Assembly (NCBI GenBank): GCA_036824005.1
Contig: DAITBA010000001.1
Coordinates: forward strand, 124,001 to 188,000
Origin: DAITBA01 sp036824005
GTDB taxonomy: Bacteria; Pseudomonadota; Gammaproteobacteria; Burkholderiales; Rhodocyclaceae
DNA: 64,000 nucleotides
Reading direction: 5' to 3'
Shown: piece by piece, positions 23,723 to 31,913 of the stretch
Position numbering within the stretch: the stretch's first letter is position 1
Layout of the letters: each line of letters starts with the position of its first letter
Notes under the pieces: model-generated
The model's database searches: none
What the model saw: the letters and a program-made list of their open reading frames with translations, nothing else
What the model was told of the DNA's origin: nothing
Made by a program: the position numbers and the translations under genes

Positions 23723-24744
23723 CAGAGATTGTACCGGTCGGCCTTGTAGAAGCCGAGGTGCGCGGGATGCGAGAACCAGGCGACCGTCTCGGCGATGCCG
23801 CGGCGGAAGCCCTCGCGCCCGCCGTAGCGGGGCGCCCAGCCGGCGAGCTCGCGCGCCTTGGTGTTATCTGCCCACAGGCGGTCCACCTCGCTCTTCTCCG
23901 GGCGCAGCCGCACCGCCTCCTGCGTAATCTCGACGTCTACGCCCATGATTTCGGCGATCAGGTGTGCCGTGTCGCCGATCGAGATCTCGTAGTTGCTGCC
24001 GATGTTGATCACCTCGCCCACCGCCTGCGCCGAGCGCGCGACGGCGATGAAGCCCTCTACCGTATCGGCGACGTAGTTGAAGTCGCGCGTCGGGTACAGC
24101 GCGCCGAGCCGGATCTCGCGCCGGCCGGCGGCGATCTGGGTAATGATGGTCGGGATCACCGCGCGCGCCGACTGGCGCGGCCCGTAGGTGTTGAACGGGC
24201 GGATCACCGCGACCGGCGTGTCGAAGGCCGCGTGGAAGGAGAGCGCGATGTGGTCGGCGCCGATCTTGGTCGCCGAATAGGGCGACTGGCCCTGCAGCGG
24301 ATGTGCTTCGGTGATCGGCACGAAGCAGGCGGTGCCATAGACCTCGCTGGTCGAGGTGTGCACGACCCGCTCCACGCCCAGTTCGCGCGCCGCCTGCACC
24401 ACGTTGAGCGTGCCCTTGACGTTGGTGTCGACGTAGGTGTCCGGCGAGTGGTACGAGTAGGGAATAGCGATCAGCGCTGCCAAGTGCATGACGACTTCGC
24501 AGCCGCGCATCGCTTGGCGCACCCCATGCGGATCGCGGATGTCGCCGGCGAAGACGTGGAGCGCCTCGCGGATCTCGCGCGGGGAATGGTCGAGCCAGCC
24601 CCATGAGTTGAACGAGTTGTAGAGCACGAAGGCGCGCACGTCGCAGCCGCGGCGCACCAGCGCCTCGGTGAGGTGCGAGCCGATGAATCCGTCGGCGCCC
24701 GTGACGAGCACCTTGCGCCCGGCCAGACCGAGCTCAGCAGGCAT
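23722..24744 (-). CDS. legB: NAD-dependent nucleotide-sugar 4,6-dehydratase (LegB)
   Basis: A 340-residue extended SDR. The NAD-binding motif is VLVTGADGFIGSHL, the serine/threonine region is HTSTSEVYGTA, and the catalytic YxxxK occurs in SPYSATKIGAD. FVLYNSFNSWGWLDH after the first domain strand is characteristic of the LegB group. It would make the 4-keto-6-deoxy sugar from GDP-GlcNAc (if the PtmE route operates) or UDP-GlcNAc. It begins the legB-legC-legG-legI run and overlaps the wbpE-like stop by 11 bases. Confidence 0.88.
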   Translation of the reverse strand: MPAELGLAGRKVLVTGADGFIGSHLTEALVRRGCDVRAFVLYNSFNSWGWLDHSPREIREALHVFAGDIRDPHGVRQAMRGCEVVMHLAALIAIPYSYHSPDTYVDTNVKGTLNVVQAARELGVERVVHTSTSEVYGTACFVPITEAHPLQGQSPYSATKIGADHIALSFHAAFDTPVAVIRPFNTYGPRQSARAVIPTIITQIAAGRREIRLGALYPTRDFNYVADTVEGFIAVARSAQAVGEVINIGSNYEISIGDTAHLIAEIMGVDVEITQEAVRLRPEKSEVDRLWADNTKARELAGWAPRYGGREGFRRGIAETVAWFSHPAHLGFYKADRYNL

Positions 24745-25858
24745 CTCTAACGCTCTCCGCGATGAATTCCAGCGTGGCCCACTCGAGGTAGGGATGCATC
24801 GGCAGGCTCACGACCTGCTGCGCCAGGCGCTCGGCCACCGGGCAGGAGACCGTGCCGCTCAGCTCGCGATAGGCGGGCTGCAGGTGCATCGGCACCGGAT
24901 AGTGGATCGCCGTCGGGATGCCCTTCGCATTGAGGGCGGCGGCGAGCCGGTCACGCTCCGCGGCGACCACCGTGTATTGGGCGTAGACGCTGGTGCGGTC
25001 GGGCCGCAGCGCGGGCACCCGCAGCCGCGGTTCGAGGCCGCCGAGCAGCGCCGAGTAGCGGGCGCCGAGTTCGCGCCGGCGCTCCATCTCCTCCCCGAAG
25101 CGCTCGAGCTTGGCGAGCAGGATCGCGCACTGCAGCGTGTCCATGCGCCCGCCCACACCGATGCGAGTATGAACGTAGCGGCGCGCCTGCCCATGCACGC
25201 GGATCTCGCGCATCGCCTGGGCGAGCGCGGCGTCGCCGGTAAAGATGGCGCCGCCGTCGCCGTAGCAGCCGAGCGGCTTGCTGGGGAAGAAGCTGGTGCA
25301 GCCGATGCTGGAGAGATTGCAGCTCTTTCTTCCTTTGTACTCGGCGCCGAAGCTCTGGGCCCCATCCTCAATCACGGGCACGCCGTGGCGCGCGGCGATG
25401 GCGTTGATCTCGTCCATGTCCGCCGGCTGGCCGTACAGCGACACCGGCATGATAGCGCGCGTGCGCGGCGTGATCGCCGCCTCGATCAGGCGCGCATCCA
25501 GGTTGCAGGTGTCCACCTCGACGTCCACGAACACCGGCTTGGCGCCGACGAGGGCGATCACCTCCGCGGTAGCGATGAAGGAGAACGGGGTGGTGATCAC
25601 CTCGTCGCCCGGACCGATGCCGAGCGCCATTAGCGAGATCAGCAGCGCCTCGGTGCCCGAGGCGCTGGTCACGCAGTGCGCGGCGCCGGTGTATTCCGCC
25701 AGGCGCTTCTCCAGTTCGCGCACTTCCGGCCCGAGGATGTACTGGCCGTGGGCGAGCACGGCCGCCATGTGCGCATCGATGGAGGGTTTGAGCAGCGCGT
25801 ACTGCGCCTTGAGATCGATGAATTCGATGACGGGCTCAGACTGTCTCACAGATTCCAC
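24734..25858 (-). CDS. wbpE: PLP sugar 3-aminotransferase (WbpE-like)
   Basis: A 374-residue DegT/DnrJ/EryC1 aminotransferase. It starts IEFIDLKAQYALLKPSIDAH, has the PLP aspartate in VIEDGAQSFGAEYKGRKSCN and the lysine in SFFPSKPLGCYGDGGA, as in WbpE/WlbC. WbpE transfers an amino group from glutamate to the 3-keto sugar produced by WbpB, in the pathway to UDP-GlcNAc3NAcA. wbpB, wbpD and wbpE are adjacent here; wbpD and wbpE overlap by 23 bases. The UDP-GlcNAc 6-dehydrogenase (WbpA) that should feed them is not in the window. Confidence 0.87.
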   Translation of the reverse strand: MESVRQSEPVIEFIDLKAQYALLKPSIDAHMAAVLAHGQYILGPEVRELEKRLAEYTGAAHCVTSASGTEALLISLMALGIGPGDEVITTPFSFIATAEVIALVGAKPVFVDVEVDTCNLDARLIEAAITPRTRAIMPVSLYGQPADMDEINAIAARHGVPVIEDGAQSFGAEYKGRKSCNLSSIGCTSFFPSKPLGCYGDGGAIFTGDAALAQAMREIRVHGQARRYVHTRIGVGGRMDTLQCAILLAKLERFGEEMERRRELGARYSALLGGLEPRLRVPALRPDRTSVYAQYTVVAAERDRLAAALNAKGIPTAIHYPVPMHLQPAYRELSGTVSCPVAERLAQQVVSLPMHPYLEWATLEFIAESVRDAC

Positions 25859-26408
25859 CCCTCAGTCGGTAGGCGTCGCCGCAGCGGCAACGGGCGGCGT
25901 TCGTGTCGGAAAAATCCAGATGCAGGCCGCAGCGGCAAATCCAGCCTGTCTGGCGCGCCGGCGCGCCGATCACCAGCGCGTGGTCCGGTACATCGCGCGT
26001 CACCACCGCACCCGCGCCGACGAAGGCGTAGCGGCCAATCACCCGGCCACATACGACGGTAGCATTGGCACCGAGGGTCGCGCCGCGCCTCACGAGCGTC
26101 GGCACGTACTCGTGCTTGCGCGAGACGTGAGCGCGCGGATTGACGACGTTCGTGAACACCGCGCTCGGCCCGCAAAAGACGTCGTCCTCGAGCGTCACGT
26201 CGTCATAGACCGAGACATTGTTCTGGATCTTGACGTTGTTGCCGATCACCGCCCGGTTGCCGACGAAAACGTTCTGGCCGAGCGAGCAGCCGCTGCCGAT
26301 AACCGCGCCGGCGCACACATGCGTCCAGTGCCAGATGCGCGTGCCGGCGCCGATGCGCGCACCCTCGTCGACGATCGCCGTGGGATGGACTTCGAATTCC
26401 ATGGTCAT
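25836..26408 (-). CDS. wbpD: UDP-2-acetamido-3-amino-glucuronate N-acetyltransferase (WbpD-like)
   Basis: A 190-residue left-handed beta-helix acetyltransferase built almost entirely of hexapeptide repeats (IGAGTRIWHWTHVCAGAVIG, then GNRAVIGNNVKIQNNVSVYD). The WHWTHV and FTNVVNPRAHVSRKHEY segments are typical of WbpD/WlbB, which acetylates the 3-amino group. The C-terminus carries a cysteine-rich tail (ICRCGLHLDF...RCRCGDAY) that could form a small metal site and is seen in many longer WbpD homologues. ATG at 26406-26408 gives the family N-terminus after two extra residues. Confidence 0.87.
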   Translation of the reverse strand: MTMEFEVHPTAIVDEGARIGAGTRIWHWTHVCAGAVIGSGCSLGQNVFVGNRAVIGNNVKIQNNVSVYDDVTLEDDVFCGPSAVFTNVVNPRAHVSRKHEYVPTLVRRGATLGANATVVCGRVIGRYAFVGAGAVVTRDVPDHALVIGAPARQTGWICRCGLHLDFSDTNAARCRCGDAYRLRGGICETV

Positions 26409-26487
26409 TCAAGCCCTTGGCCGCCGCGGCACGGACTCCGTCCCTGCCTGCACCGCGCGCTCCAGCGTTCGCTCCATGCCGACGGCC

Positions 26488-27549
26488 TCAATATTCGAGG
26501 GGCAGCGCGACGCGCTGCCCATCGCGCGCCGCGAGATAGCAGGCGATGAGCACCTCGAGCGAGCGCAGGCCCTCGCGTCCGTCTGTCTCAGCCTCGGCCT
26601 CCCCGCGCAGCACGTTGATCACGTTGTCGTAGTAGAGCGGGTGGCCGTAGCCGTAAACCGAGGTCGTCTGGTAGCTCGCGTCGCGCACCTGCCCGTCGTC
26701 CTCGTCGGGCTCCGCGAACTCCCAGTGTTGGATCTCGTTCACCGCGACGCCACCCACGCGCACGGTACCCTTCTCGCCGATGATGGTGATGCTTCCCTCG
26801 AGATTGCGGGGATAGGTGAGCATCGTCACGTTGACCGAACCGAGCGCGCCCGAGCGCCAGCGCACGCTCATCACACCGCTGTCCTCGACCTCGATATTGC
26901 GCGCGAGGGTCGCAGTGTAGGCCTGCACGCTCTCCACCGGGCCGATGAGCCAGTCGAGCAGGTCGACGTAATGGCTCGCCTGGTTCATGAAGGCGCCGCC
27001 GTCGAACTCCCAGGTGCCGCGCCATTTCGCACTGTCGTAGTAGCTTTGCGGGCGCGACCAGAAGACGTTCACGGTGACCATGTAGACGCGCCCGAAACGT
27101 CGCTTTTCCATGGCGCGCTTGAGCAGATGCAGGGTCGGGTTGCGGCGGTTCTGCTTTACCACGAAGAGATGTACGCCCGCGGCATCGCAGGCGGCCACCA
27201 TGCGCTTGCCGTCCTGCCAGCGTGTCGCCATGGGCTTCTCGGTCATGACGTGGCGGCCGCTTTGCGCGATCGCGACTGCCTGCTCGGGATGCAGCCCGCT
27301 CGGCGTCGCGAGCACGACGATGTCCGCCGCGCAGTCCTGCAGCAACGCATCGAGGTTGCGATAGGGCTTGACGCCAGTGAGCGATACGGCGGCGTCGAGC
27401 GCCGCCGAATCGACATCGCACACGCCCACGAGCTCGGCGCGTGGGCCGTGGTCGGCGATCGCCCGGAAGTGATTGCGCGCGATCCGGCCGCAGCCGGCGA
27501 GCGCAAAGCGGATGCGGCGATCGGTGATGGGGGTTGGGAACGTGATCAT
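26488..27549 (-). CDS. wbpB: UDP-GlcNAcA 3-dehydrogenase (WbpB-like, Gfo/Idh/MocA family)
   Basis: A 353-residue Gfo/Idh/MocA oxidoreductase with an N-terminal Rossmann domain (RFALAGCGRIARNHF) and the catalytic lysine motif EKPMATRWQDGKRM. The segments VKQNRRNPTLHLLKRAMEK and FDGGAFMNQASHYVDLLDW are typical of WbpB/WlbA, which oxidises C3 of UDP-GlcNAcA. It is the first of the wbpB-wbpD-wbpE run; the 78-base gap to wbpD is among the larger gaps of this operon. Together the three would yield UDP-GlcNAc3NAcA, which a 2-epimerase could turn into the manno form. Confidence 0.87.
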   Translation of the reverse strand: MITFPTPITDRRIRFALAGCGRIARNHFRAIADHGPRAELVGVCDVDSAALDAAVSLTGVKPYRNLDALLQDCAADIVVLATPSGLHPEQAVAIAQSGRHVMTEKPMATRWQDGKRMVAACDAAGVHLFVVKQNRRNPTLHLLKRAMEKRRFGRVYMVTVNVFWSRPQSYYDSAKWRGTWEFDGGAFMNQASHYVDLLDWLIGPVESVQAYTATLARNIEVEDSGVMSVRWRSGALGSVNVTMLTYPRNLEGSITIIGEKGTVRVGGVAVNEIQHWEFAEPDEDDGQVRDASYQTTSVYGYGHPLYYDNVINVLRGEAEAETDGREGLRSLEVLIACYLAARDGQRVALPLEY

Positions 27550-27604
27550 CTATGTGGTTTCCTCGGTGATTGCGCCTGGGATGGACAGCCTTGCCAAACC
27601 CCGC

Positions 27605-28678
27605 CTAACGCTCACCGCTCCATGCCTGCCTGAGCCGCTGCCAGGCCCCGCTCCCGCCCCGTGCCTCCGCTTTTGCGCCAATCCATTCGACCGCGAAGAC
27701 GAGTCCACAGGTCAGAACGAAAGCCATCGCGGCGCTCACCGCAACAATTACGCTACGTTGGGGTTTGGACTTCCGGTCGGGCGGCACGGCCGCAGAGACC
27801 GGGCGGATCTCGATCGCCTCGTTGGCGCCGACCAGCTCGATCTGGCGGTCGAGCTTGGTGCCGAGCGCCGTCTGGAAGGCGAGCTCCTGATAGCGCTGCT
27901 GCTGCTCCAGCGAGACCGCAGTGCCCCGGAGCGATTTCACCTGCTGCAATTGGCTCTCGAGCCGGGCGACGGCCTCCTGCATCCGCGCAGCGTCCATTCG
28001 CATGCCGTTTGGATCGCTTGGGGCGAGCGCGATCTCCGCCCGCAAGTCCGCCAGGAGACGAATCAGGAAACGCGCGCCGGCGGGTATCGCTATCTCGGCG
28101 TCGTCGTTCGTCAGCGCAGCGGCGCGCTTGTCGGCTCGGGCACGATGCAGCACCAATGCGCGTCGCACCTGTGCACTCTCCGTAAGATGGCGCTCCGCCG
28201 CCATTTTCATGAGGTGACCGACAAAGCCTTCTGCCAGGTTTGCAGCAATGTGAGGATCGGTGTCGTCGACCTCCAACAGCACAAGCCCGTCCTTACCGGC
28301 CGTAAAGCGGGTGCGCCCCTTCAGCGTTCGTCGTGCATCGGTGCGATCGCCGTCGCCATAATGGGCGGCAAGCTCGAAGCGATCGACAATGGCGTAGCCC
28401 ATCTCATCGCTCTGTAGGGCGGCGACGAACGGCCCCGGGCCGCCCTTGGGGACGGCCACCTTGAGGCTCGCGGTATAGATGTCGGGCAGCGTCCAGGCAT
28501 AGGCGCCAGCGGCGAGCGCGGCGAACGCGGTTAGCCCGAGAATCAGCCAGCGGCGGCGCACCAGGACGACCAGCATATCGAGCAGCGTCGCGCCCTCGTC
28601 GACGACGTCGTCCGGCTCAGGGGCGAGATGCTGTTCCAACGATGAGTTCCTGCGTAGGGCTCGAGTCATAACAACCAT
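27605..28678 (-). CDS. wzz: Wzz-type polysaccharide chain-length regulator
   Basis: A 357-residue protein with an N-terminal membrane segment at about residues 43-63 (WLILGLTAFAALAAGAYAW), a periplasmic region rich in coiled coil (about 170-290, with QEAVARLESQLQQVKSLRG), and a second membrane segment near 312-332 (VIVAVSAAMAFVLTCGLVFAV). This is the layout of Wzz/PCP1 co-polymerases that set O-antigen length with Wzy. There is no tyrosine-kinase domain. It is the first gene of the locus in the direction of transcription. I used the ATG at 28676-28678; a second ATG two codons on (MTRALRR) is equally possible. Confidence 0.8.
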   Translation of the reverse strand: MVVMTRALRRNSSLEQHLAPEPDDVVDEGATLLDMLVVLVRRRWLILGLTAFAALAAGAYAWTLPDIYTASLKVAVPKGGPGPFVAALQSDEMGYAIVDRFELAAHYGDGDRTDARRTLKGRTRFTAGKDGLVLLEVDDTDPHIAANLAEGFVGHLMKMAAERHLTESAQVRRALVLHRARADKRAAALTNDDAEIAIPAGARFLIRLLADLRAEIALAPSDPNGMRMDAARMQEAVARLESQLQQVKSLRGTAVSLEQQQRYQELAFQTALGTKLDRQIELVGANEAIEIRPVSAAVPPDRKSKPQRSVIVAVSAAMAFVLTCGLVFAVEWIGAKAEARGGSGAWQRLRQAWSGER

Positions 28679-29025
28679 GGCCCGAGCAGCCCCGCCCTGG
28701 GGTCGGCTCGGCGCACGCGGTGGAGTGGGTCAATCAGTAAGGTCGAAGCCGGTCCTCACGCGCGATATCTCAAGCGATCAAAACGGGTTCGGCGTGCGCC
28801 ATGGCAGCGCGCGCTCTGCATTCTTTGGTTTGACACGGGTGCACGCTGTGTCGGCAGCGGATCTCCATGCTGGTTCGACGTTGCAGTGCGGCCGAAGATC
28901 GCGGACGTCCTGATTTGGCTGATTCGGACCAGACGGCCGGCAGGCACCGTGGGTTGCTCGCTCACGACCACCCCAGATAAAGGGGCAAGAGCGCAGTATA
29001 TCACGGCTTGTAGGCGTGCCATGGA
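28679..29025. other. Non-coding boundary stretch between wzz and the ISAs1 remnant
   Basis: About 340 bases without a convincing gene. In the minus direction it forms the leader of the polysaccharide operon and contains one extended -10 candidate (28995-29003). I looked for a JUMPstart/ops element (GGCGGTAG core on either strand) and did not see it. The transposase reading frame runs on into this stretch but without family similarity. Confidence 0.5.
28995..29003 (-). promoter_or_regulatory. Candidate extended -10 promoter of the polysaccharide operon
   Basis: On the minus strand TGATATACT reads as an extended -10 element (TGn followed by TATACT). No good -35 hexamer is at the usual distance. 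If used, the wzz transcript would carry a leader of about 310 bases. No better candidate is nearer to wzz. Confidence 0.35.
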
Positions 29026-29029
29026 GCGA

Positions 29030-29705
29030 CCGGCAAAGCAAGGGCAATCGCATGATTTGCCCCTGTCCGAAGAGATGGGCGCCGTAGTCGTCGGGGGTCG
29101 CGGCGACGCGGCGCCGAACCTTGACGCCGCCTGTGCGCGGGACCGGATCGAGGCGGATCAGGTTCATCGTGATGTGCCTGAGCAGCGCAAGGTTGTGAGC
29201 GGCATAGCCGGTGCGCGCGCGCATCTGGTCGTCGGCGAAGACGATGTCCATGAACCAGTGAAGCGGTTTCTCGACCGGCCAATACTGACGCATGGCGCCT
29301 GAGGCCCGCTCGGCATCCGGGGGCAGGGTGCTGCGGTAGTAGCGCTGCTCAACGGTGGTGTTGCCCTTGACGGTGCGCTTGAACTCGATGACCACAAAGG
29401 AGTTCAGATCGGGCCATTGCGCCGGGCGGTGCAGGCAGTCGAGTTGATCGTAGGCGAAGCAGGGTCGATGCTCGATGCGGCCGCGATTCTTTCCGATGGT
29501 CTCGAAGAAGCCGTGCGGCGTCTTGTGCGTCGGCGGCAAGCTAAACAGGGCAAAGAAATCTCGCATCGACTCGGCGCGCCGCGGCCGGTTGTCCTTGACC
29601 GCGAGCACATGGTCGGCTTTCCTGTCGCGAATCGCCGGGGCGATGTTGGCCTACGTGCCAATTGCGTCGATCGTGACGACACAGGCCGACCGCACCGCCT
29701 GGGCG
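29030..29705 (-). pseudogene. ISAs1-family transposase, 3' fragment with in-frame amber codon
   Basis: The reading frame shows VVTIDAIGT, then a TAG stop (29651-29653), then in the same frame ANIAPAIRDRKADHVLAVKDN, and further on YWPVEKPLHWFMDIVFADDQ and HNLALLRHITMNLIRLD. These are the DDE-region and C-terminal signatures of ISAs1-family transposases. Intact relatives usually have Gln after VTIDAxGx, so a single C-to-T change (CAG to TAG) explains the stop. The N-terminal half is missing: similarity ends at about 29,700, next to a hydrolase remnant in the opposite direction. No terminal inverted repeats were found. Ends are approximate. Confidence 0.8.
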
Positions 29706-29719
29706 ACCAGCGCGATATC

Positions 29720-30010
29720 GTCGGGGTCAAGATCCGGATGCACCGTCGGGCTCACCACCTCCCGCGCCAGCCGCTCGCCGACGCCGTGCGGGTCGACGTG
29801 CCGCTGCTGACCATCGTCGCCGAGCGTGACAGCGTCATTCCGGTGGTTCACTCCCGGCGGCTTTTCGATGCCTGGCACGGCCCCAAGTCATGGCACGAGG
29901 TTGCCGGCGCAAATCACAACGACCTCTCCGACCGGCCTATCTATTGGCAGGCGATCGGCGAATTCATCGCCAGCGTCGCCAGCCGGTCCGCAAGCGCGCC
30001 GACGAAGTAG
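29720..30010 (+). pseudogene. Alpha/beta hydrolase, C-terminal fragment
   Basis: Reading from about 29,735 the frame gives DVPLLTIVAERDSVIP, then GPKSWHEVAGANHNDL, then IYWQAIGEFIAS, ending at a TAG at 30008-30010. The acid (Asp in ERDSVIP) and the histidine (GANHND) of a BEM46/YfhR-like alpha/beta hydrolase are visible, but the N-terminal two thirds with the nucleophile serine are absent, replaced by the ISAs1 fragment. This looks like a gene cut by an insertion or by the event that brought in the polysaccharide locus. The left end is approximate. Confidence 0.7.
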
Positions 30011-30040
30011 AATGTCCACTTTGGACCCCGGCCAACCACC

Positions 30041-30721
30041 ATGAGCGCGACGGCGCTGCCCGAACTGTCCCTGATCGAAACCCGCGTGCTCGGCGTGCTG
30101 GTGGAAAAGCAGCTCACCGTGCCCGACACCTACCCGCTGACGCTGAACGCGCTCGTCGCCGGCTGCAATCAGAAAACGAGCCGCGATCCGGTGCTCAACA
30201 CCACCGAAGGCGAGGTTCAGGCGGCGCTCGACGCGCTGCGCGCGCTGAGTCTGGTCGTCGAGAGCTACGGCGCGTCGGGTCGCGTCATGCGCTATGCCCA
30301 GAACATCGATAAGGTGATGCACGTACCGGCACCCGTGGTCGCGCTCCTGGCAACGCTCATGCTTCGCGGGCCCCAGACCCCCGGCGAGTTGCGCGGCAAT
30401 TGCGACCGCCTCTATCGGTTCCCGGATATCTCGGCGCTGGAGGCCTATCTGGAAGAAATGGCCGCGCGCCCGTCCGGCGCGCTGGCGGTCAGGCTGCCCA
30501 AACAGCCGGGCTCCCGCGAGCATCGCTACGCCCATCTGCTCAGCGGCACGCCCGAAGCTGCGGCAGCAATGACCGATCCGTCGCTGCAGGGCAGCGGCGA
30601 GCATGCCGACCTGCAGGCCGACGTCGCCCAATTGCGCGGTGAAGTCGCCGAACTGCGCCGGCTGGTCAACCATCTGTTCGCCGAGCTCGGTGTCGAACGC
30701 TCCCCGGATGGACAAGGCTGA
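30041..30721 (+). CDS. yceH: YceH family protein (DUF480)
   Basis: A 226-residue protein of the YceH/DUF480 family, made of two winged-helix domains. The N-terminal ETRVLGVLVEKQLTVPDTYPL followed by NALVAGCNQKTSRDPV is the family signature; a second unit begins at about residue 95 (VVALLATLMLRGPQTPGELRG). The C-terminal 40 residues form a short coiled coil (ADLQADVAQLRGEVAELRRL). The molecular function of the family is not established. It overlaps the following YkgJ-type gene by 14 bases. Confidence 0.9.
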   Translation: MSATALPELSLIETRVLGVLVEKQLTVPDTYPLTLNALVAGCNQKTSRDPVLNTTEGEVQAALDALRALSLVVESYGASGRVMRYAQNIDKVMHVPAPVVALLATLMLRGPQTPGELRGNCDRLYRFPDISALEAYLEEMAARPSGALAVRLPKQPGSREHRYAHLLSGTPEAAAAMTDPSLQGSGEHADLQADVAQLRGEVAELRRLVNHLFAELGVERSPDGQG

Positions 30722-30989
30722 GCCCGAACCCCCTCGCAGCTGCCGCCCCGGCTGCGCCGCCTGCTGCATCGCACCTTCAATCAGCTCTTCCATTCCCGGC
30801 ATGCCCAAGGGCAAGGCGGCGGGCGTGCGCTGCGTTCAGCTCGACGACGATGATCGCTGTCGCCTGTTCGGAAGACCGCACCGGCCAGCGGTGTGCGTCG
30901 CCTTGCGACCCGCGCCGGAGATGTGCGGAGACTCGCGCTTGCACGCCCTGGCGTGGCTCGCCGCGCTGGAGCAGCGCACCGCGCCGTAG
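30708..30989 (+). CDS. YkgJ-family cysteine cluster protein
   Basis: A 93-residue protein with eight cysteines in a YkgJ/UPF0153-like arrangement (SCRPGCAACC near the start, then GVRCVQLDDDDRCRLFGRP, AVCVALRP and EMCGDS). The family is annotated as a putative zinc- or iron-chelating domain; its role is unknown. The ATG at 30708-30710 lies inside the end of yceH, and this start places the CxxxCxxC motif about 12 residues in, as usual. Confidence 0.82.
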   Translation: MDKAEPEPPRSCRPGCAACCIAPSISSSIPGMPKGKAAGVRCVQLDDDDRCRLFGRPHRPAVCVALRPAPEMCGDSRLHALAWLAALEQRTAP

Positions 30990-31059
30990 CCAACACGCCC
31001 GCCCCCGCCCAATGGGCGTAACCCCTCGTCCCCCGGACCGTCCGCAACGAGGCGGCGGG

Positions 31060-31065
31060 TATAAT
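31060..31065 (+). promoter_or_regulatory. Candidate -10 element of uppP
   Basis: A perfect TATAAT, 24 bases ahead of the uppP ATG, in an AT-rich stretch that stands out from the GC-rich surroundings. The hexamer 17 bases upstream (ACCGTC) is a poor -35. Confidence 0.45.
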
Positions 31066-31088
31066 TTGATTTTTTTCACCGGCCCGTC

Positions 31089-31913
31089 ATGGACCTCCTG
31101 CTCCTCGCCAAAGCCCTCGTTCTCGGCATCGTCGAAGGTCTAACCGAATTCCTGCCGGTGTCCAGCACGGGTCATCTGATCCTGGCCGGCGACCTGCTCG
31201 ATTTCAACGACGAGCGAGGCAAGCTGTTTCACATCGTCATTCAATCCGGGGCGATTCTCGCCGTCTGCTGGGAGTACCGCGCCAAGATAGGCATCGTTGC
31301 CCGAGGCTTGTTCTCCGACGCCAACGCTCAGCGCTTCGTCGTCAACTTGGCGATCGCCTTTTTACCCTTGGCGATCCTGGGCCTGGCGTTCGGCAAGACC
31401 ATCAAGGCGCATTTGTTCCAGCCAATTCCCGTGGCATTGGCATTCATCATCGGCGCCTTCATCATCATCTGGGCCGAACGGCGCGAGCACACGATCCGCA
31501 TTCATTCGGTGGACGAGCTTCGCTGGCAGGATGCGCTGAAGCTCGGCCTCGCCCAGGCATTCGCTTTGATTCCCGGCACCTCGCGCTCCGGCGCGACGAT
31601 CATCGGCGGACTGTTTTTTGGTCTGTCGCGCCGCGCCGCCACCGAGTTCTCCTTCTTCCTTGCCATCCCAACACTAGGCATCGCGACGTTGTACGAGTTG
31701 TACAAGGAGCGGGCCCTGCTGCACCACGACGACGTTGGCATGTGGGTAGTGGGCTTCGTCGCCTCCTTCGTGTCGGCGTTTCTGTGCGTGCGCTGGTTGT
31801 TGCGCTTCGTCAGCAGCCACGATTTCACGCCCTTTGCCTGGTATCGCATCGCCTTCGGCATCGTCGTGCTAGCAACAGCCTTCACGGGACTAGTAGACTG
31901 GACCCAGCCGTGA
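31089..31913 (+). CDS. uppP: Undecaprenyl-diphosphatase UppP (BacA)
   Basis: A 274-residue membrane protein of the BacA/UppP family. The two conserved regions are present: AKALVLGIVEGLTEFLPVSS with the glutamate-rich motif, and LIPGTSRSGATIIGGLFFGL with the PGxSRSxxT signature. It recycles undecaprenyl diphosphate to the monophosphate carrier used for both peptidoglycan and O-antigen; its location 2.4 kb from the polysaccharide locus is therefore functionally suitable though probably part of the core genome. The stop overlaps the GTG of the next gene (GTGA). Confidence 0.95.
   Translation: MDLLLLAKALVLGIVEGLTEFLPVSSTGHLILAGDLLDFNDERGKLFHIVIQSGAILAVCWEYRAKIGIVARGLFSDANAQRFVVNLAIAFLPLAILGLAFGKTIKAHLFQPIPVALAFIIGAFIIIWAERREHTIRIHSVDELRWQDALKLGLAQAFALIPGTSRSGATIIGGLFFGLSRRAATEFSFFLAIPTLGIATLYELYKERALLHHDDVGMWVVGFVASFVSAFLCVRWLLRFVSSHDFTPFAWYRIAFGIVVLATAFTGLVDWTQP

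Noticed and set aside
28679..29025. A JUMPstart/ops element ahead of the polysaccharide operon
   Set aside because: The GGCGGTAG core was not found on either strand.
28778..29608. An intact 276-residue transposase gene
   Set aside because: The frame starts mid-domain after an in-frame TAG, lacks the N-terminal half, and its last part runs into non-homologous sequence; annotated as a pseudogene fragment.
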